In this document: one piece after another, positions 8,246-15,833 of the stretch
Numbering within the stretch: position 1 is the stretch's first letter
Layout of the letters: each line of letters opens with the position of its first letter
NCBI GenBank assembly: GCA_001798455.1
Contig: MGSI01000116.1
Coordinates: forward strand, 1-22,468
Direction of reading: 5' to 3'
DNA: 22,468 bases
Source of the DNA: Deltaproteobacteria bacterium RIFCSPLOWO2_02_FULL_57_26
Lineage (GTDB): Bacteria; Desulfobacterota; Binatia; UBA9968
The notes under the pieces: generated by a model
Told to the model about the DNA's origin: nothing
Database searches by the model: none
The model's input: only the letters and a program-made list of their open reading frames with translations
Position numbers and translations under genes: made by a program

Positions 8246-9991
8246 GCTCACAGCTCTTAGTTTCCGAGTCTCTTCCCAGTCAACAGCCATCGTCTGAGGA
8301 TTGATGGCGACACCGTATTTAACACGCGCTACATCAACGCTAATGAATTCATCGAGCACGTCATCAAGCACTTTTTCAGGCTCGCGCTCCTTAGGATTCC
8401 CAACCCCAGCCCCACCCGCGCTGTGCTTTTGGATGCGGTCTCCTGGCTTGAGCTGGGCCATGCGGTGGCTCTTGAGCCGGGTCCTTTCTTCACCGCGAAT
8501 AATGTCGGCTATGCTCACGGGAGTCGGCTCGCCTCCGAATTGTCCCGGTGCCTGAGTGACGTCGCCGTCCGAGCTTCCGGTAGCAATGGCGGCGTCTCCT
8601 CCCTCGTTGAGGATCTCCCACTCCGTCCCCGGCGCCCCTCGCCACTTACCCTGCCCCATAAGATCCTTGGCAAATTCGTACCTCACGATGCGCCAGGGAT
8701 AGCGGATCTCAACTTCCTCGGCATTCCCGCGGGTCACGCTCCCCAAGGCGTTGAAGGTCGCCGCCCCGGGATAACCGTCGTAGCCGTAGACCGCGCCGGC
8801 GCTACCATCAGAGTCAAAGGTGGTCTGCACGTAGCGCTCTCCGATGCGTGGATCCATGCCGAAGATGTAATGCCCGCGATGGCGTCCCCAGCCGGCTATG
8901 GCCCGGTGCGGCAAGGCCTTGGAAAATGCCGTGGCAGTGGCCTCCATGATCTGAACGCCGACGCAAACCGGAGAGGCTCCTACGGTGGCGGGATACTTGG
9001 CGTTGATCACGCTGCCTTCGGGCATCACGACCTTAACGGGGCGCATGCTTCCCTCGTTGTGATATTCCGCGAGGCTCGTATCCATGAACAGAAAAAGCGA
9101 GGCGCATGCCCGGCTGTACGTCGTCATAAAGACATTGTTGACAAAGCCTTTCCTCTGGCCGTCGCTGCGCGAGTAGTCGATCGTCAGCTCGTCCCCTTTG
9201 ACGGTGATGTCGCAGCGCACCCAGACCTGCACGTCCAGCTCAGTGCCGTCATCGTCCGTGGCCGCTTCTCCCGAATAGGTGCCATCCGGAATCTTGGCGA
9301 TCTCAGACCGCACGGCCTTCTCCATGCGATTCTTCATTTCTTTCACGCAGGCCAGAACGGTGTCCTCCCCGTATTTCTTGACCAGGCCCAGGATGCGATC
9401 CTCGCAAGTTTTGGTGGAAGCGATCAACGAGTAGTTATCCAGGCGGACAGCCTCGGGCCAGCGGACGTTGTTCCAAATCAATTCCAAGATTTCCTTTTGC
9501 TCCTTGCCTTTCTCGAAGACCTTAATGGGGGGGATGCACAGTCCCTCGGCATGAATGTCGTAGGCATTGGGGAAATAGCCGCCCGGATAGGCTCCGCCTG
9601 TGTCCACCATGTGCCCCCGGGCCAACGTAACGAAGAGAAGCCGGTCTTTATAGAAAATCGGGCGAAAGAATCCCCAGTCGGGCAGGTGATTACAGTATCC
9701 CTTGTACGGGTCGTTGTTGAGAAAGACGTCTCCCGGATAGATGTTTTTCCGGAACTTGTTCAGGATATACTGGACCGAGAACTTTCCACCCAGGTATTGG
9801 GAAGGCAAGCCAATGGGAACGGCAACCGTCTCGCCTTTGGCATCCCAGATCCCAACGGATATGTCGTGGAGCTGAGAGATCAGGTAGCTTTGGCATGTGC
9901 GCTCGATGTTATATCGCATCTCCCGGCAGGCGCTAATCAGGGAGTGCCAGACCGTAGATAAGGTGATGGGATCAATTTTCGCGCGGCCCAT
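8243..9991 (-). CDS. Hydantoinase B/oxoprolinase-family subunit (HyuB copy 3, paired with HyuA at 10047-12110)
   Basis: A 582-residue HyuB-family protein. I chose the ATG at 9991 (MGRAKIDPIT) over the in-frame ATG at 10000, because GGAGG lies nine bases before 9991 but directly abuts the other ATG, and because this start aligns residue for residue with copies 1 and 2. The HxxD...H set (His102, Asp105, His127) and GYCNHLPDWGFFRP are intact. It is more diverged from copy 1 (about 38 differences over residues 7-133). The C-terminal glycine motif reads HSAGGAGVGNP where the other three copies have ISGGGAGVGNP, a change in a strongly conserved loop. The paired hyuA ends 55 bases upstream, and a TAXI gene follows 62 bases downstream. 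Function beyond HyuAB partnership is unknown. Confidence 0.93.
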   Translation of the reverse strand: MGRAKIDPITLSTVWHSLISACREMRYNIERTCQSYLISQLHDISVGIWDAKGETVAVPIGLPSQYLGGKFSVQYILNKFRKNIYPGDVFLNNDPYKGYCNHLPDWGFFRPIFYKDRLLFVTLARGHMVDTGGAYPGGYFPNAYDIHAEGLCIPPIKVFEKGKEQKEILELIWNNVRWPEAVRLDNYSLIASTKTCEDRILGLVKKYGEDTVLACVKEMKNRMEKAVRSEIAKIPDGTYSGEAATDDDGTELDVQVWVRCDITVKGDELTIDYSRSDGQRKGFVNNVFMTTYSRACASLFLFMDTSLAEYHNEGSMRPVKVVMPEGSVINAKYPATVGASPVCVGVQIMEATATAFSKALPHRAIAGWGRHRGHYIFGMDPRIGERYVQTTFDSDGSAGAVYGYDGYPGAATFNALGSVTRGNAEEVEIRYPWRIVRYEFAKDLMGQGKWRGAPGTEWEILNEGGDAAIATGSSDGDVTQAPGQFGGEPTPVSIADIIRGEERTRLKSHRMAQLKPGDRIQKHSAGGAGVGNPKEREPEKVLDDVLDEFISVDVARVKYGVAINPQTMAVDWEETRKLRAVS

Positions 9992-10046
9992 ACAAATCAT
10001 CCTCCATGATGAGATCGATAAGCACAGTCGTTGTTAAAATTCCACC

Positions 10047-12110
10047 TCACTTGCGCTTCCTCAGAATGTAGCTTTTGAATCGATCGGCGGAGCACTCGAA
10101 CGCTGGAGGGACGACAACGGTTGTCGCTTGTTCCTCAATAATCGCCGGACCCCGGATGACGTTTCCCGCCCGAATTCTCTCCCCGTCGTACACCGGCGTG
10201 TTAAAGGATTTCCCGTTAAAAATGCAAGTTCGCCTTCGCTTCAGGGACCCTTCCGGTTTCTTCTTCCCCTGGGCAATTTTCTCAAGCTGGAAGGCGGCCT
10301 TACGGGCGGTAGCCTTGAGGCGAAAATTGAGAAACTCGACGGCTCTGAAGTTCATCGAGAACGTGTAAAGCTCCTGGTGGCGTTTGTGGAACTTGGCCAC
10401 TGCCTCCTTTACGTGATGCTCAGTCAATTTTCCCGCAGCCATGGGGACCTCTACTTCGTGGAATTGTCCGACGTAACGCAACTCCGCTGTGCGCGCCAGG
10501 TTCACTTCACCTTTAGGCATCTTCAATGATTTCATGGCAGCCTGCGCCTCGAGCTCCATCTCGTCGTACAACCGGTTCACCTGTTCCAGGCTCACCCTGT
10601 CGACGCGGGAGTGGTAAGACCGGGCATAATCCCTGCCGATGTCCATGGCGAACATACCGAAGGCGCTGTAGAGAGCGGCGAAACGGGGAATGATCACCGT
10701 GGAAATTCCCAAGCGTTCCGCAAGGGCGGGACCGTGGATGGGTCCAGCGCCCCCTCCCGCGATCAGGGCGAAATCCCGAACATCGTACCCCCGCTTGGTG
10801 GAGATCTCGGTGATGCTATCCGCCATAAAAGAATTGACCGTGGTGTGGATAGCCTGGGCAGCTTGAAGCAGATCCAATCTCAATCGATCCGCAACTTTTT
10901 GTACGGCCTTACGGGCAAGGTCCACGTCGAGGGAAATCTCGCCGCCCAAAAAGTAGTCCGCCGGGATGTAACCCAGCAGGAGATCCGCATCGGTTACGGT
11001 CGGATCTTCTCCTCCCTTTCCGTAGCAGGCGGGCCCTGGCTCGGCTCCGGCACTCTGAGGACCGACTCGCAGCAGGCCCAGGGAGTCTACCCAGGCAATA
11101 CTGCCACCGCCCGCGCCGGCGCTGTGCACGTCCACCATTTTTATGGCGACCCGCTCGTCTCCGACCCAACACTCCGTGGTCATGGGGATTTCTCCCTTGC
11201 GGATGAGACTTACATCTAGGCTCGTTCCCCCCATATCAATGGAGATCAAATGGTCCTTCCCCGTGATTCGCCCACAGTAGGCAGCGGCTGAGGGGGCTGC
11301 CGACGGGCCCGATCCCAGGAGATAGACCGCCCGCCGGATCGATTCTTGGGGGGTCTCGACCAAGCCGTTGGCTTGCACCATCAGGAGCGAGCCCTTAAAT
11401 CCCTGCTGTTTGAGAGAATCCCCGAGTCGATTCAGATATCGGGAGGCAATCGGACCGATGGTTGCGCTCACGACCGTGGTGCTAAAGCGCTCATACTCCC
11501 GCCATATCGGCAGCACCTGGTAAGAACTCGTAACGTAGAGACCGTCGGCCATCTCACGGCAGATGGCGGCGGCCCTATCCTCATTGGCCTTGTTGGCATA
11601 GGAGTGGAGAAAACAGATGGCGATGGCTTCAACTCCCGCTTCTTTGATTTTTCCAATTGCCTGACGGACCTCTCCGTCGTTCAGGGGCGTGACAATCTCG
11701 CCGGTGTAGAGCGTCCTTTCCTCGATGGGGAAGCGCAGACGCCGGGGAACCAGTGGCTTATACGGAGGGATGAACAGGTTGAACATAGAAGTACGAACGT
11801 TGCGGTAGCCGCGGCGGATTTCGGTCACGTCGCGGAAGCCTTTCGTCGTCAGCATGGCGACCTTGGCCCCTCTCCCGGTAAGCAATGCATTGGTGGCCAA
11901 CGTGCTCCCGTGGACGATAAGATCGATCTGTCGAAGGAAATCGTCGGGTTTCTTGTTGTACCCCCTGGCAGCAACCGCCAAACCATTCAGCATGCCCGCG
12001 GCGGGATCCCGGGGGGTCGACGGGACCTTAAATGCCCGCAGGCTTCCCTGCGTGTCTAAAATCAAGCAGTCTGTAAATGTCCCGCCAATGTCGATACATG
12101 CCCTATACAT
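10047..12110 (-). CDS. Hydantoinase A/oxoprolinase-family ATP-binding subunit (HyuA copy 2)
   Basis: A 687-residue HyuA-family ATPase subunit. ATGs at 12137, 12113 and 12110 are in frame. I prefer 12110 because AGGAGG ends four bases before it and the product (MYRACIDIGG) then aligns with the start of HyuA copy 1; the ribosome site lies inside the longer reading. Motifs are DIGGTFTD (residues 7-14), DMGGTSLDV (292-300), HSAGAGGGSIAWVDSLG, GAEPGPACYGKGG and GGGAGPIHGPALAERLG. It lies between hyuB copy 4 (72 bases upstream) and hyuB copy 3 (55 bases downstream), so either HyuB could be its partner. Order within the cassette (A, then B, then TAXI) points to copy 3. Cytoplasmic, with no signal or membrane segment. 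Confidence 0.94.
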   Translation of the reverse strand: MYRACIDIGGTFTDCLILDTQGSLRAFKVPSTPRDPAAGMLNGLAVAARGYNKKPDDFLRQIDLIVHGSTLATNALLTGRGAKVAMLTTKGFRDVTEIRRGYRNVRTSMFNLFIPPYKPLVPRRLRFPIEERTLYTGEIVTPLNDGEVRQAIGKIKEAGVEAIAICFLHSYANKANEDRAAAICREMADGLYVTSSYQVLPIWREYERFSTTVVSATIGPIASRYLNRLGDSLKQQGFKGSLLMVQANGLVETPQESIRRAVYLLGSGPSAAPSAAAYCGRITGKDHLISIDMGGTSLDVSLIRKGEIPMTTECWVGDERVAIKMVDVHSAGAGGGSIAWVDSLGLLRVGPQSAGAEPGPACYGKGGEDPTVTDADLLLGYIPADYFLGGEISLDVDLARKAVQKVADRLRLDLLQAAQAIHTTVNSFMADSITEISTKRGYDVRDFALIAGGGAGPIHGPALAERLGISTVIIPRFAALYSAFGMFAMDIGRDYARSYHSRVDRVSLEQVNRLYDEMELEAQAAMKSLKMPKGEVNLARTAELRYVGQFHEVEVPMAAGKLTEHHVKEAVAKFHKRHQELYTFSMNFRAVEFLNFRLKATARKAAFQLEKIAQGKKKPEGSLKRRRTCIFNGKSFNTPVYDGERIRAGNVIRGPAIIEEQATTVVVPPAFECSADRFKSYILRKRK

Positions 12111-12182
12111 CATGCCTCCTGTAGGTTTGCTGATCAAGGCCCAAAACGAGCATTGGCCTGCCGAAAATCTCCGTTGCAGCCA

Positions 12183-13940
12183 CTACGCTTTCCCTTGGCT
12201 CGACCTGAGCATAGACGTCTTTTCTATATCCACGTCTAGAGAGGCGGGATCGATGACGACGTGATAGGTGTCGCGCGCTTTGTCGATGCCGATGAATTCA
12301 TTGATCACGTCCCAGCGGACTTTTTCGGGATCGCGCTCGGCGGGATTGCCCACGCCTGCTCCACCGCCGCTGATCTTGCGGATGACGTCTCCGGACTTGA
12401 CTTCATAAAGGCGGTGGGCTCGAATCTGGCTGGTATCACTACCTCGGATTAAAAAAGCCTTAGAGTTGGGGGTGGGTTCTCCACCGAGCGCCCCGGGAGC
12501 CCTGACCAGCTCCCCATCGGAACTTCCAGTCGCCATCCCGGCGTCCCCGCCCACATTCTCGACTTCCCAGTGAAAACCTGAGGCGCCGCGCCACACCCCC
12601 GCCCCGCACGTGTCCGTTGCGAACTCCCAGCGCAGGCTCCTCCAAGGAAACCTCGCCTCCACTTCCTCTACATTTCCCCGATTGACCTCGCCCAGGGCTC
12701 CGATAGAAATGGCCCCTTCGTAGCCGTCGAATCCCCTGACCGCGCCGGCCCCACCGGCGATGTCAAAAGTCGTGACGACGTATTTTTCGTTGGTGCGCGG
12801 ATCGAGACCGAAAAAGTAATGCTCGTAGCGTTTTCCCCAGCAGGCGACGGCCCTTTCGGGCATGGCCTGAGACATAGCCATGACCACCGACTCAATGATC
12901 TGGTGCCCCATGCTCACGGGAGAAGCTCCCACGGTGGCGGGATACTGGGCATTCACCACACTCCCTGGAGGAGCAGAGACCGTGATGGGCCGCAAACTCC
13001 CCTCGTTGTGATACTCCCCTAAGCCCGGATCCATGAACATGAACAGGGCGGAGAGCGCATTGCTAAATGTGGTATTGAACACGCAATTCACAAACCCCTT
13101 GCGTTGCTTGTCGCTCTTGGAGAAATCCACTGTGAGCGTGTCTCCCTTAACGGCAATTTCGCACCGCACCCAGACCGGGACATCCAGCTCCGTGCCATCA
13201 TCGTCCGTGGCCGCCTCCCCGTAGTACGTCCCATCAGGTATCTTCTCTATAGTGGCCCGCACCGCCCTCTCCGTGCGATCCATCATCTCCTCCAGGCAGG
13301 CCAGAACGGTCTCCTTCCCGTACTTGTCCAACAACGCCGTAACCCGCTGCTCGCATACCCGGGTGGCAGCTATCTGCGCATAGTTGTCAATCCGCACCCC
13401 CTGCGGCCAGCGCACATTGTTCAAAATCAACTCCATCACGTCTTCCCGCTCCCTGTCCCCCTCCATCACCTTGATCCCAGGAATGCAAAGCCCCTCGGCG
13501 TGAATGTCATAGGCATTGGGAAAATATCCCCCAGGATAAGCCCCGCCGGTGTCCATCTGATGGGCCCGAACCATGGTAAAGAACAAAAGTTCGCCCCGGT
13601 AAAATATGGGGCGGTAAAACCCCCAGTCGGGAAGATGGCAGCAGTAGCCTTTGTAGGGGTCATTGACCAGAATCATGTCCCCCGGATTCAAATTCCCTTT
13701 GAACTTGTTGAGGACGTACTCGACCGAGAGTTTCCCGCCGAGGTACTGGACCGAAAGGCCGATAGGAATAGCCACCGTTCGCGCCCGCGCATCCCAGATT
13801 CCCACAGAAACGTCGTGGAGCTGAGCGATCAGATAATTTTGCGAGGTGCGATCCACCACGTGGCGCATCTCGCGGCAGATGCTTTGCAACGCATGCCAGA
13901 CGGTAGACAAGGTCAGAGGATTGACTCGGCAAACAGCCAT
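12183..13940 (-). CDS. Hydantoinase B/oxoprolinase-family subunit (HyuB copy 4, between UbiD and HyuA copy 2)
   Basis: A 585-residue HyuB-family protein and the first Hyu gene of the operon, starting 12 bases after the UbiD stop. It keeps His102, Asp105 and His127 but varies around them (GYCCHLPDWGFYRP and VRAHQMDTGG, where other copies have GYCNHLPDW and ARGHQMDTGG). It retains YFPNAYDIHAEG and the C-terminal SGGGAGVGNPAERDP motif. It differs visibly from copies 1-3, so it is an older branch of the local family. The ribosome site is weak (GGAG/GAG stretches 12-18 bases upstream), which fits coupling to UbiD. Because a HyuA follows directly, it may share that subunit with copy 3, or act with UbiD on a separate intermediate. 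Substrate unknown. Confidence 0.92.
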   Translation of the reverse strand: MAVCRVNPLTLSTVWHALQSICREMRHVVDRTSQNYLIAQLHDVSVGIWDARARTVAIPIGLSVQYLGGKLSVEYVLNKFKGNLNPGDMILVNDPYKGYCCHLPDWGFYRPIFYRGELLFFTMVRAHQMDTGGAYPGGYFPNAYDIHAEGLCIPGIKVMEGDREREDVMELILNNVRWPQGVRIDNYAQIAATRVCEQRVTALLDKYGKETVLACLEEMMDRTERAVRATIEKIPDGTYYGEAATDDDGTELDVPVWVRCEIAVKGDTLTVDFSKSDKQRKGFVNCVFNTTFSNALSALFMFMDPGLGEYHNEGSLRPITVSAPPGSVVNAQYPATVGASPVSMGHQIIESVVMAMSQAMPERAVACWGKRYEHYFFGLDPRTNEKYVVTTFDIAGGAGAVRGFDGYEGAISIGALGEVNRGNVEEVEARFPWRSLRWEFATDTCGAGVWRGASGFHWEVENVGGDAGMATGSSDGELVRAPGALGGEPTPNSKAFLIRGSDTSQIRAHRLYEVKSGDVIRKISGGGAGVGNPAERDPEKVRWDVINEFIGIDKARDTYHVVIDPASLDVDIEKTSMLRSSQGKA

Positions 13941-13952
13941 TTTCGGTCACTC

Positions 13953-15368
13953 TCACTCCAACCCGTACTTTGCCCACTCGGCATCCACGCGCCGAAGGTG
14001 CTCTTTAGGAGGCAGAGAGAGGGCCGGGAAGGTGTGCTTGCGAGTGGCGTCGATAATGACCTTAGAGCTGATCCTCCTTGAGGGGTGTTCTTGAGGCACG
14101 TCTGCGGGCGCCTGCGATGGATCTAAAGCCACCGCTTGGACCTCCGGAATAATCTCGATGTCTTTTGCCGGCTGAACATGGAAACTCATGGCCCAATCTA
14201 CTTGGAAGTGGTCCCGAATTTCAATATCTTCGTCGAACACGACGATGAACTTGCCGAAGCCCTCGGCGTAGCGCATGGCTCCGGAGACGACCCGTTTGAC
14301 GTCCAATGGGTCGCCCTTTTTTATGGAGATCAACATCATACCGGCTACGCCGGCACTTTCGGGAAGGTGTAAATCCAGCACGGGAAGCCGAAGATCAACT
14401 TTGAGGTGTTTCAGGAGCGATTGCTCACGGCCCGTCTGCTTGATGCAACTGCTCTCGCTGGGCGGCATCTGGCTGAAAAAAGCGCGGTAGATAGGATCAT
14501 CCCGATGCGTAATACAGGTCACCTCGATCACAGGCATATTTCCTGAGGCGCCCATATAACCCGTATATTCTCCGAAAGGTCCTTCGAGCTCCCGGTAGCC
14601 AGGCGGGATCTCTCCCTCGATTACGATTTCAGCCGTCGCGGGCACTTCAATTGGGACTGTTTCGCAGGGCACGAGAGGTACGGGCTCGCCGCGCAATCCG
14701 CCGGCGATGTCGTATTCCTCCGTGTCGAGACTAAACTTGGTAACCGAGGCCATTTCAATGGTAGGATCAGGACCCAACACGACGGCCACGGGTGTGCTCC
14801 GGCCGCTGCCCTCGTATTTGCGGCGATGGTGGGAAATATGCTGCCCCTCGTGGGCCTGGATTCCCAACTTCCTGGGACCTTTGACCTGCAGCCGGTAGGT
14901 TCCTACGTTGTAGGCTTGGGTCTCGGGATCGCGGGAGACAACGCACGGAGCGGTGATGTAGGGCCCAGGATCCTCCCCAACCGTCCAGATGGGGACAGGT
15001 AAACGAGAGAGATCTGCGTCATTGCCGCGCAAAACATTCTCTTTGCAGGGACCAGTCGGTACCCGTGTGGGCTTGATCGGACACGTTTGGGCCTGCTCCC
15101 AGCGCTCGTGGATGTTCTCGACTCGATCCTGTAGCGCGACGGCATAGACTTCCGACGAAGCTCCTAAGGATCCGACCAATACCGGGATACGGAATCCTTT
15201 GACTCTTTCGAATAGGAGCACGGGGCGGCGTTCCGGAATAATTTTCTGGAAGACGCGCCGGCACACCGCAGCAATCTCCCAGTCTTTGTCTACCTCCGCT
15301 GTGACGCGGTGGAGTTTTCCCCGTTTCTCCAATGCCTCAAGATAGTCGCGTAGATCGCGATAGGCCAC
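13953..15368 (-). CDS. UbiD-family prenylated-FMN-dependent (de)carboxylase
   Basis: A 471-residue member of the UbiD family, which decarboxylates aromatic, heteroaromatic or alpha,beta-unsaturated acids using prenylated FMN and a divalent metal plus K+. The catalytic Glu-Arg-Glu set is visible: Arg159 in NVGTYRLQ, and Glu262 and Glu267 in LEGPFGEYTGY. The spacing (103 and 5 residues) matches Arg173, Glu277 and Glu282 of fungal Fdc1 to within one residue. The start is a GTG (MAYRDLRDYLEALEKRGKL, the standard family opening) with only a weak GGGA upstream. It is the promoter-proximal gene of the minus operon. UbiX, which makes the cofactor, is not in the window. The C-terminus (about 400-471) is typical. 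Its place before a HyuB suggests it processes the acid released or formed by HyuAB, but the compound cannot be read from sequence. It is not assigned to ubiquinone synthesis. Confidence 0.93.
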   Translation of the reverse strand: MAYRDLRDYLEALEKRGKLHRVTAEVDKDWEIAAVCRRVFQKIIPERRPVLLFERVKGFRIPVLVGSLGASSEVYAVALQDRVENIHERWEQAQTCPIKPTRVPTGPCKENVLRGNDADLSRLPVPIWTVGEDPGPYITAPCVVSRDPETQAYNVGTYRLQVKGPRKLGIQAHEGQHISHHRRKYEGSGRSTPVAVVLGPDPTIEMASVTKFSLDTEEYDIAGGLRGEPVPLVPCETVPIEVPATAEIVIEGEIPPGYRELEGPFGEYTGYMGASGNMPVIEVTCITHRDDPIYRAFFSQMPPSESSCIKQTGREQSLLKHLKVDLRLPVLDLHLPESAGVAGMMLISIKKGDPLDVKRVVSGAMRYAEGFGKFIVVFDEDIEIRDHFQVDWAMSFHVQPAKDIEIIPEVQAVALDPSQAPADVPQEHPSRRISSKVIIDATRKHTFPALSLPPKEHLRRVDAEWAKYGLE

Positions 15369-15447
15369 GTGCTTTGTTCCCGTTAGGATTTTTTTCTGTC
15401 GAGCAATCGCCCCGGCGGAGCCCTAACCTGGAGGACTGATATAACTT

Positions 15448-15482
15448 CGCAAGGACGTTAAGCTCACGTAAGGTTCGTAAGG
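15448..15482. repeat. Cluster of CGTAAGG-like heptamers
   Basis: Near-copies occur at 15448 (CGCAAGG), 15456 (CGTTAAG), 15467 (CGTAAGG) and 15476 (CGTAAGG), all on the plus strand, with steps of 8, 11 and 9 bases. The last two are exact copies. They overlap the likely transcription start zone of the UbiD operon, so a repressor or activator site is conceivable. Short repeats like this also arise by chance. Confidence 0.3.
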
Positions 15483-15488
15483 CGGGTC

Positions 15489-15504
15489 AGCAATTTCTAT
15501 ACCA
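15489..15504 (-). promoter_or_regulatory. Possible sigma-54 promoter for the UbiD/Hyu operon
   Basis: On the minus strand the bases read TGGTAT-N5-TTGC-T. The invariant GG and GC have the correct 10-base separation of the -24/-12 class, and TTGC is perfect, but two bases of the -24 element deviate (TGGTAT for TGGCAC). It would start transcription roughly 110 bases before the UbiD GTG at 15368. Confidence 0.3.
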
Positions 15505-15632
15505 GGATATCATAGAGGGCAAATGTAGGTCCGTAGATGAATTAGGAAAGTCAAGGTGCAAAAATGAGAAAAAACAGCCTCAACTTTCTTATTTTCAGGA
15601 ACGCAGCCTCCCTCTTTCGCACACTTCCGCAT

Positions 15633-15658
15633 AACGGGATCCTGTTCTTCCGTACGGA
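15633..15658. promoter_or_regulatory. Two adjacent palindromes, candidate activator sites
   Basis: AACGGGATCCTGTT (15633-15646) is a 14-base palindrome with one G/T mismatched pair, and TCCGTACGGA (15649-15658) is a perfect 10-base palindrome. Their centres are 14 bases apart. They lie about 60-85 bases upstream of the sigma-54 element at 15718, where an enhancer-binding activator could sit. Suggestive only. Confidence 0.3.
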
Positions 15659-15717
15659 TGCCTTCGAGTTGGGATACGCGATTAGGGACACTGCACTCCC
15701 GAAGGATGGTCGCGTAC

Positions 15718-15733
15718 TGGCACACCAATTGCT
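15718..15733 (+). promoter_or_regulatory. Sigma-54 (-24/-12) promoter of the ABC importer operon
   Basis: TGGCAC (15718-15723), five bases (ACCAA), then TTGCT (15729-15733) match the RpoN consensus TGGCAC-N5-TTGCW at every specified position; the preceding C also fits. Transcription would start near 15744, giving a leader of about 90 bases before the ATG at 15834. Sigma-54 promoters require an ATP-driven activator, so the operon would be tightly controlled. No activator gene lies in the window. Confidence 0.65.
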
Positions 15734-15833
15734 CATACGTCCCCTACCTTGCCGTGGTCACAATACGGACCTGCACCTTTGCCACGCGTCACAGGGAATC
15801 GAGGCTTACGCCTACATCGTATCGGAGGAAAGG

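Larger units (their letters stand above)
15369..15833. promoter_or_regulatory. Divergent intergenic control region
   Basis: The 465 bases between the UbiD start (minus) and the first ABC binding-protein gene (plus) contain no convincing gene. They are more AT-rich than the flanks in places, and short open frames on both strands lack ribosome sites and recognisable products. The region holds two sigma-54-like elements in opposite directions, a cluster of heptamers and two adjacent palindromes, listed separately. I found no sigma-70 promoter with both hexamers at acceptable spacing on either strand. Confidence 0.7.

Noticed and set aside
12137..12159. AGGCC/GGCCT inverted repeat between hyuB copy 4... 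and hyuA copy 2 region
   Set aside because: Only a 5-base stem with a 13-base loop, lying upstream of the hyuA start; too weak to annotate.
15510..15736. Short minus-strand frames in the divergent intergenic region
   Set aside because: No ribosome site, no known motif, and two overlapping frames of similar quality; noise is the simplest reading.
15564..15833. N-terminal extension of the first binding protein
   Set aside because: It crosses the sigma-54 promoter, lacks a ribosome site and would bury the signal peptide. ATG 15834 has both a strong ribosome site and a signal peptide.
15369..15833. Sigma-70 promoters in the divergent region
   Set aside because: Isolated hexamers exist (TTGACT on the minus strand at 15549-15554, TATCAT on the plus strand near 15518), but none has a matching partner at 16-18 bases.
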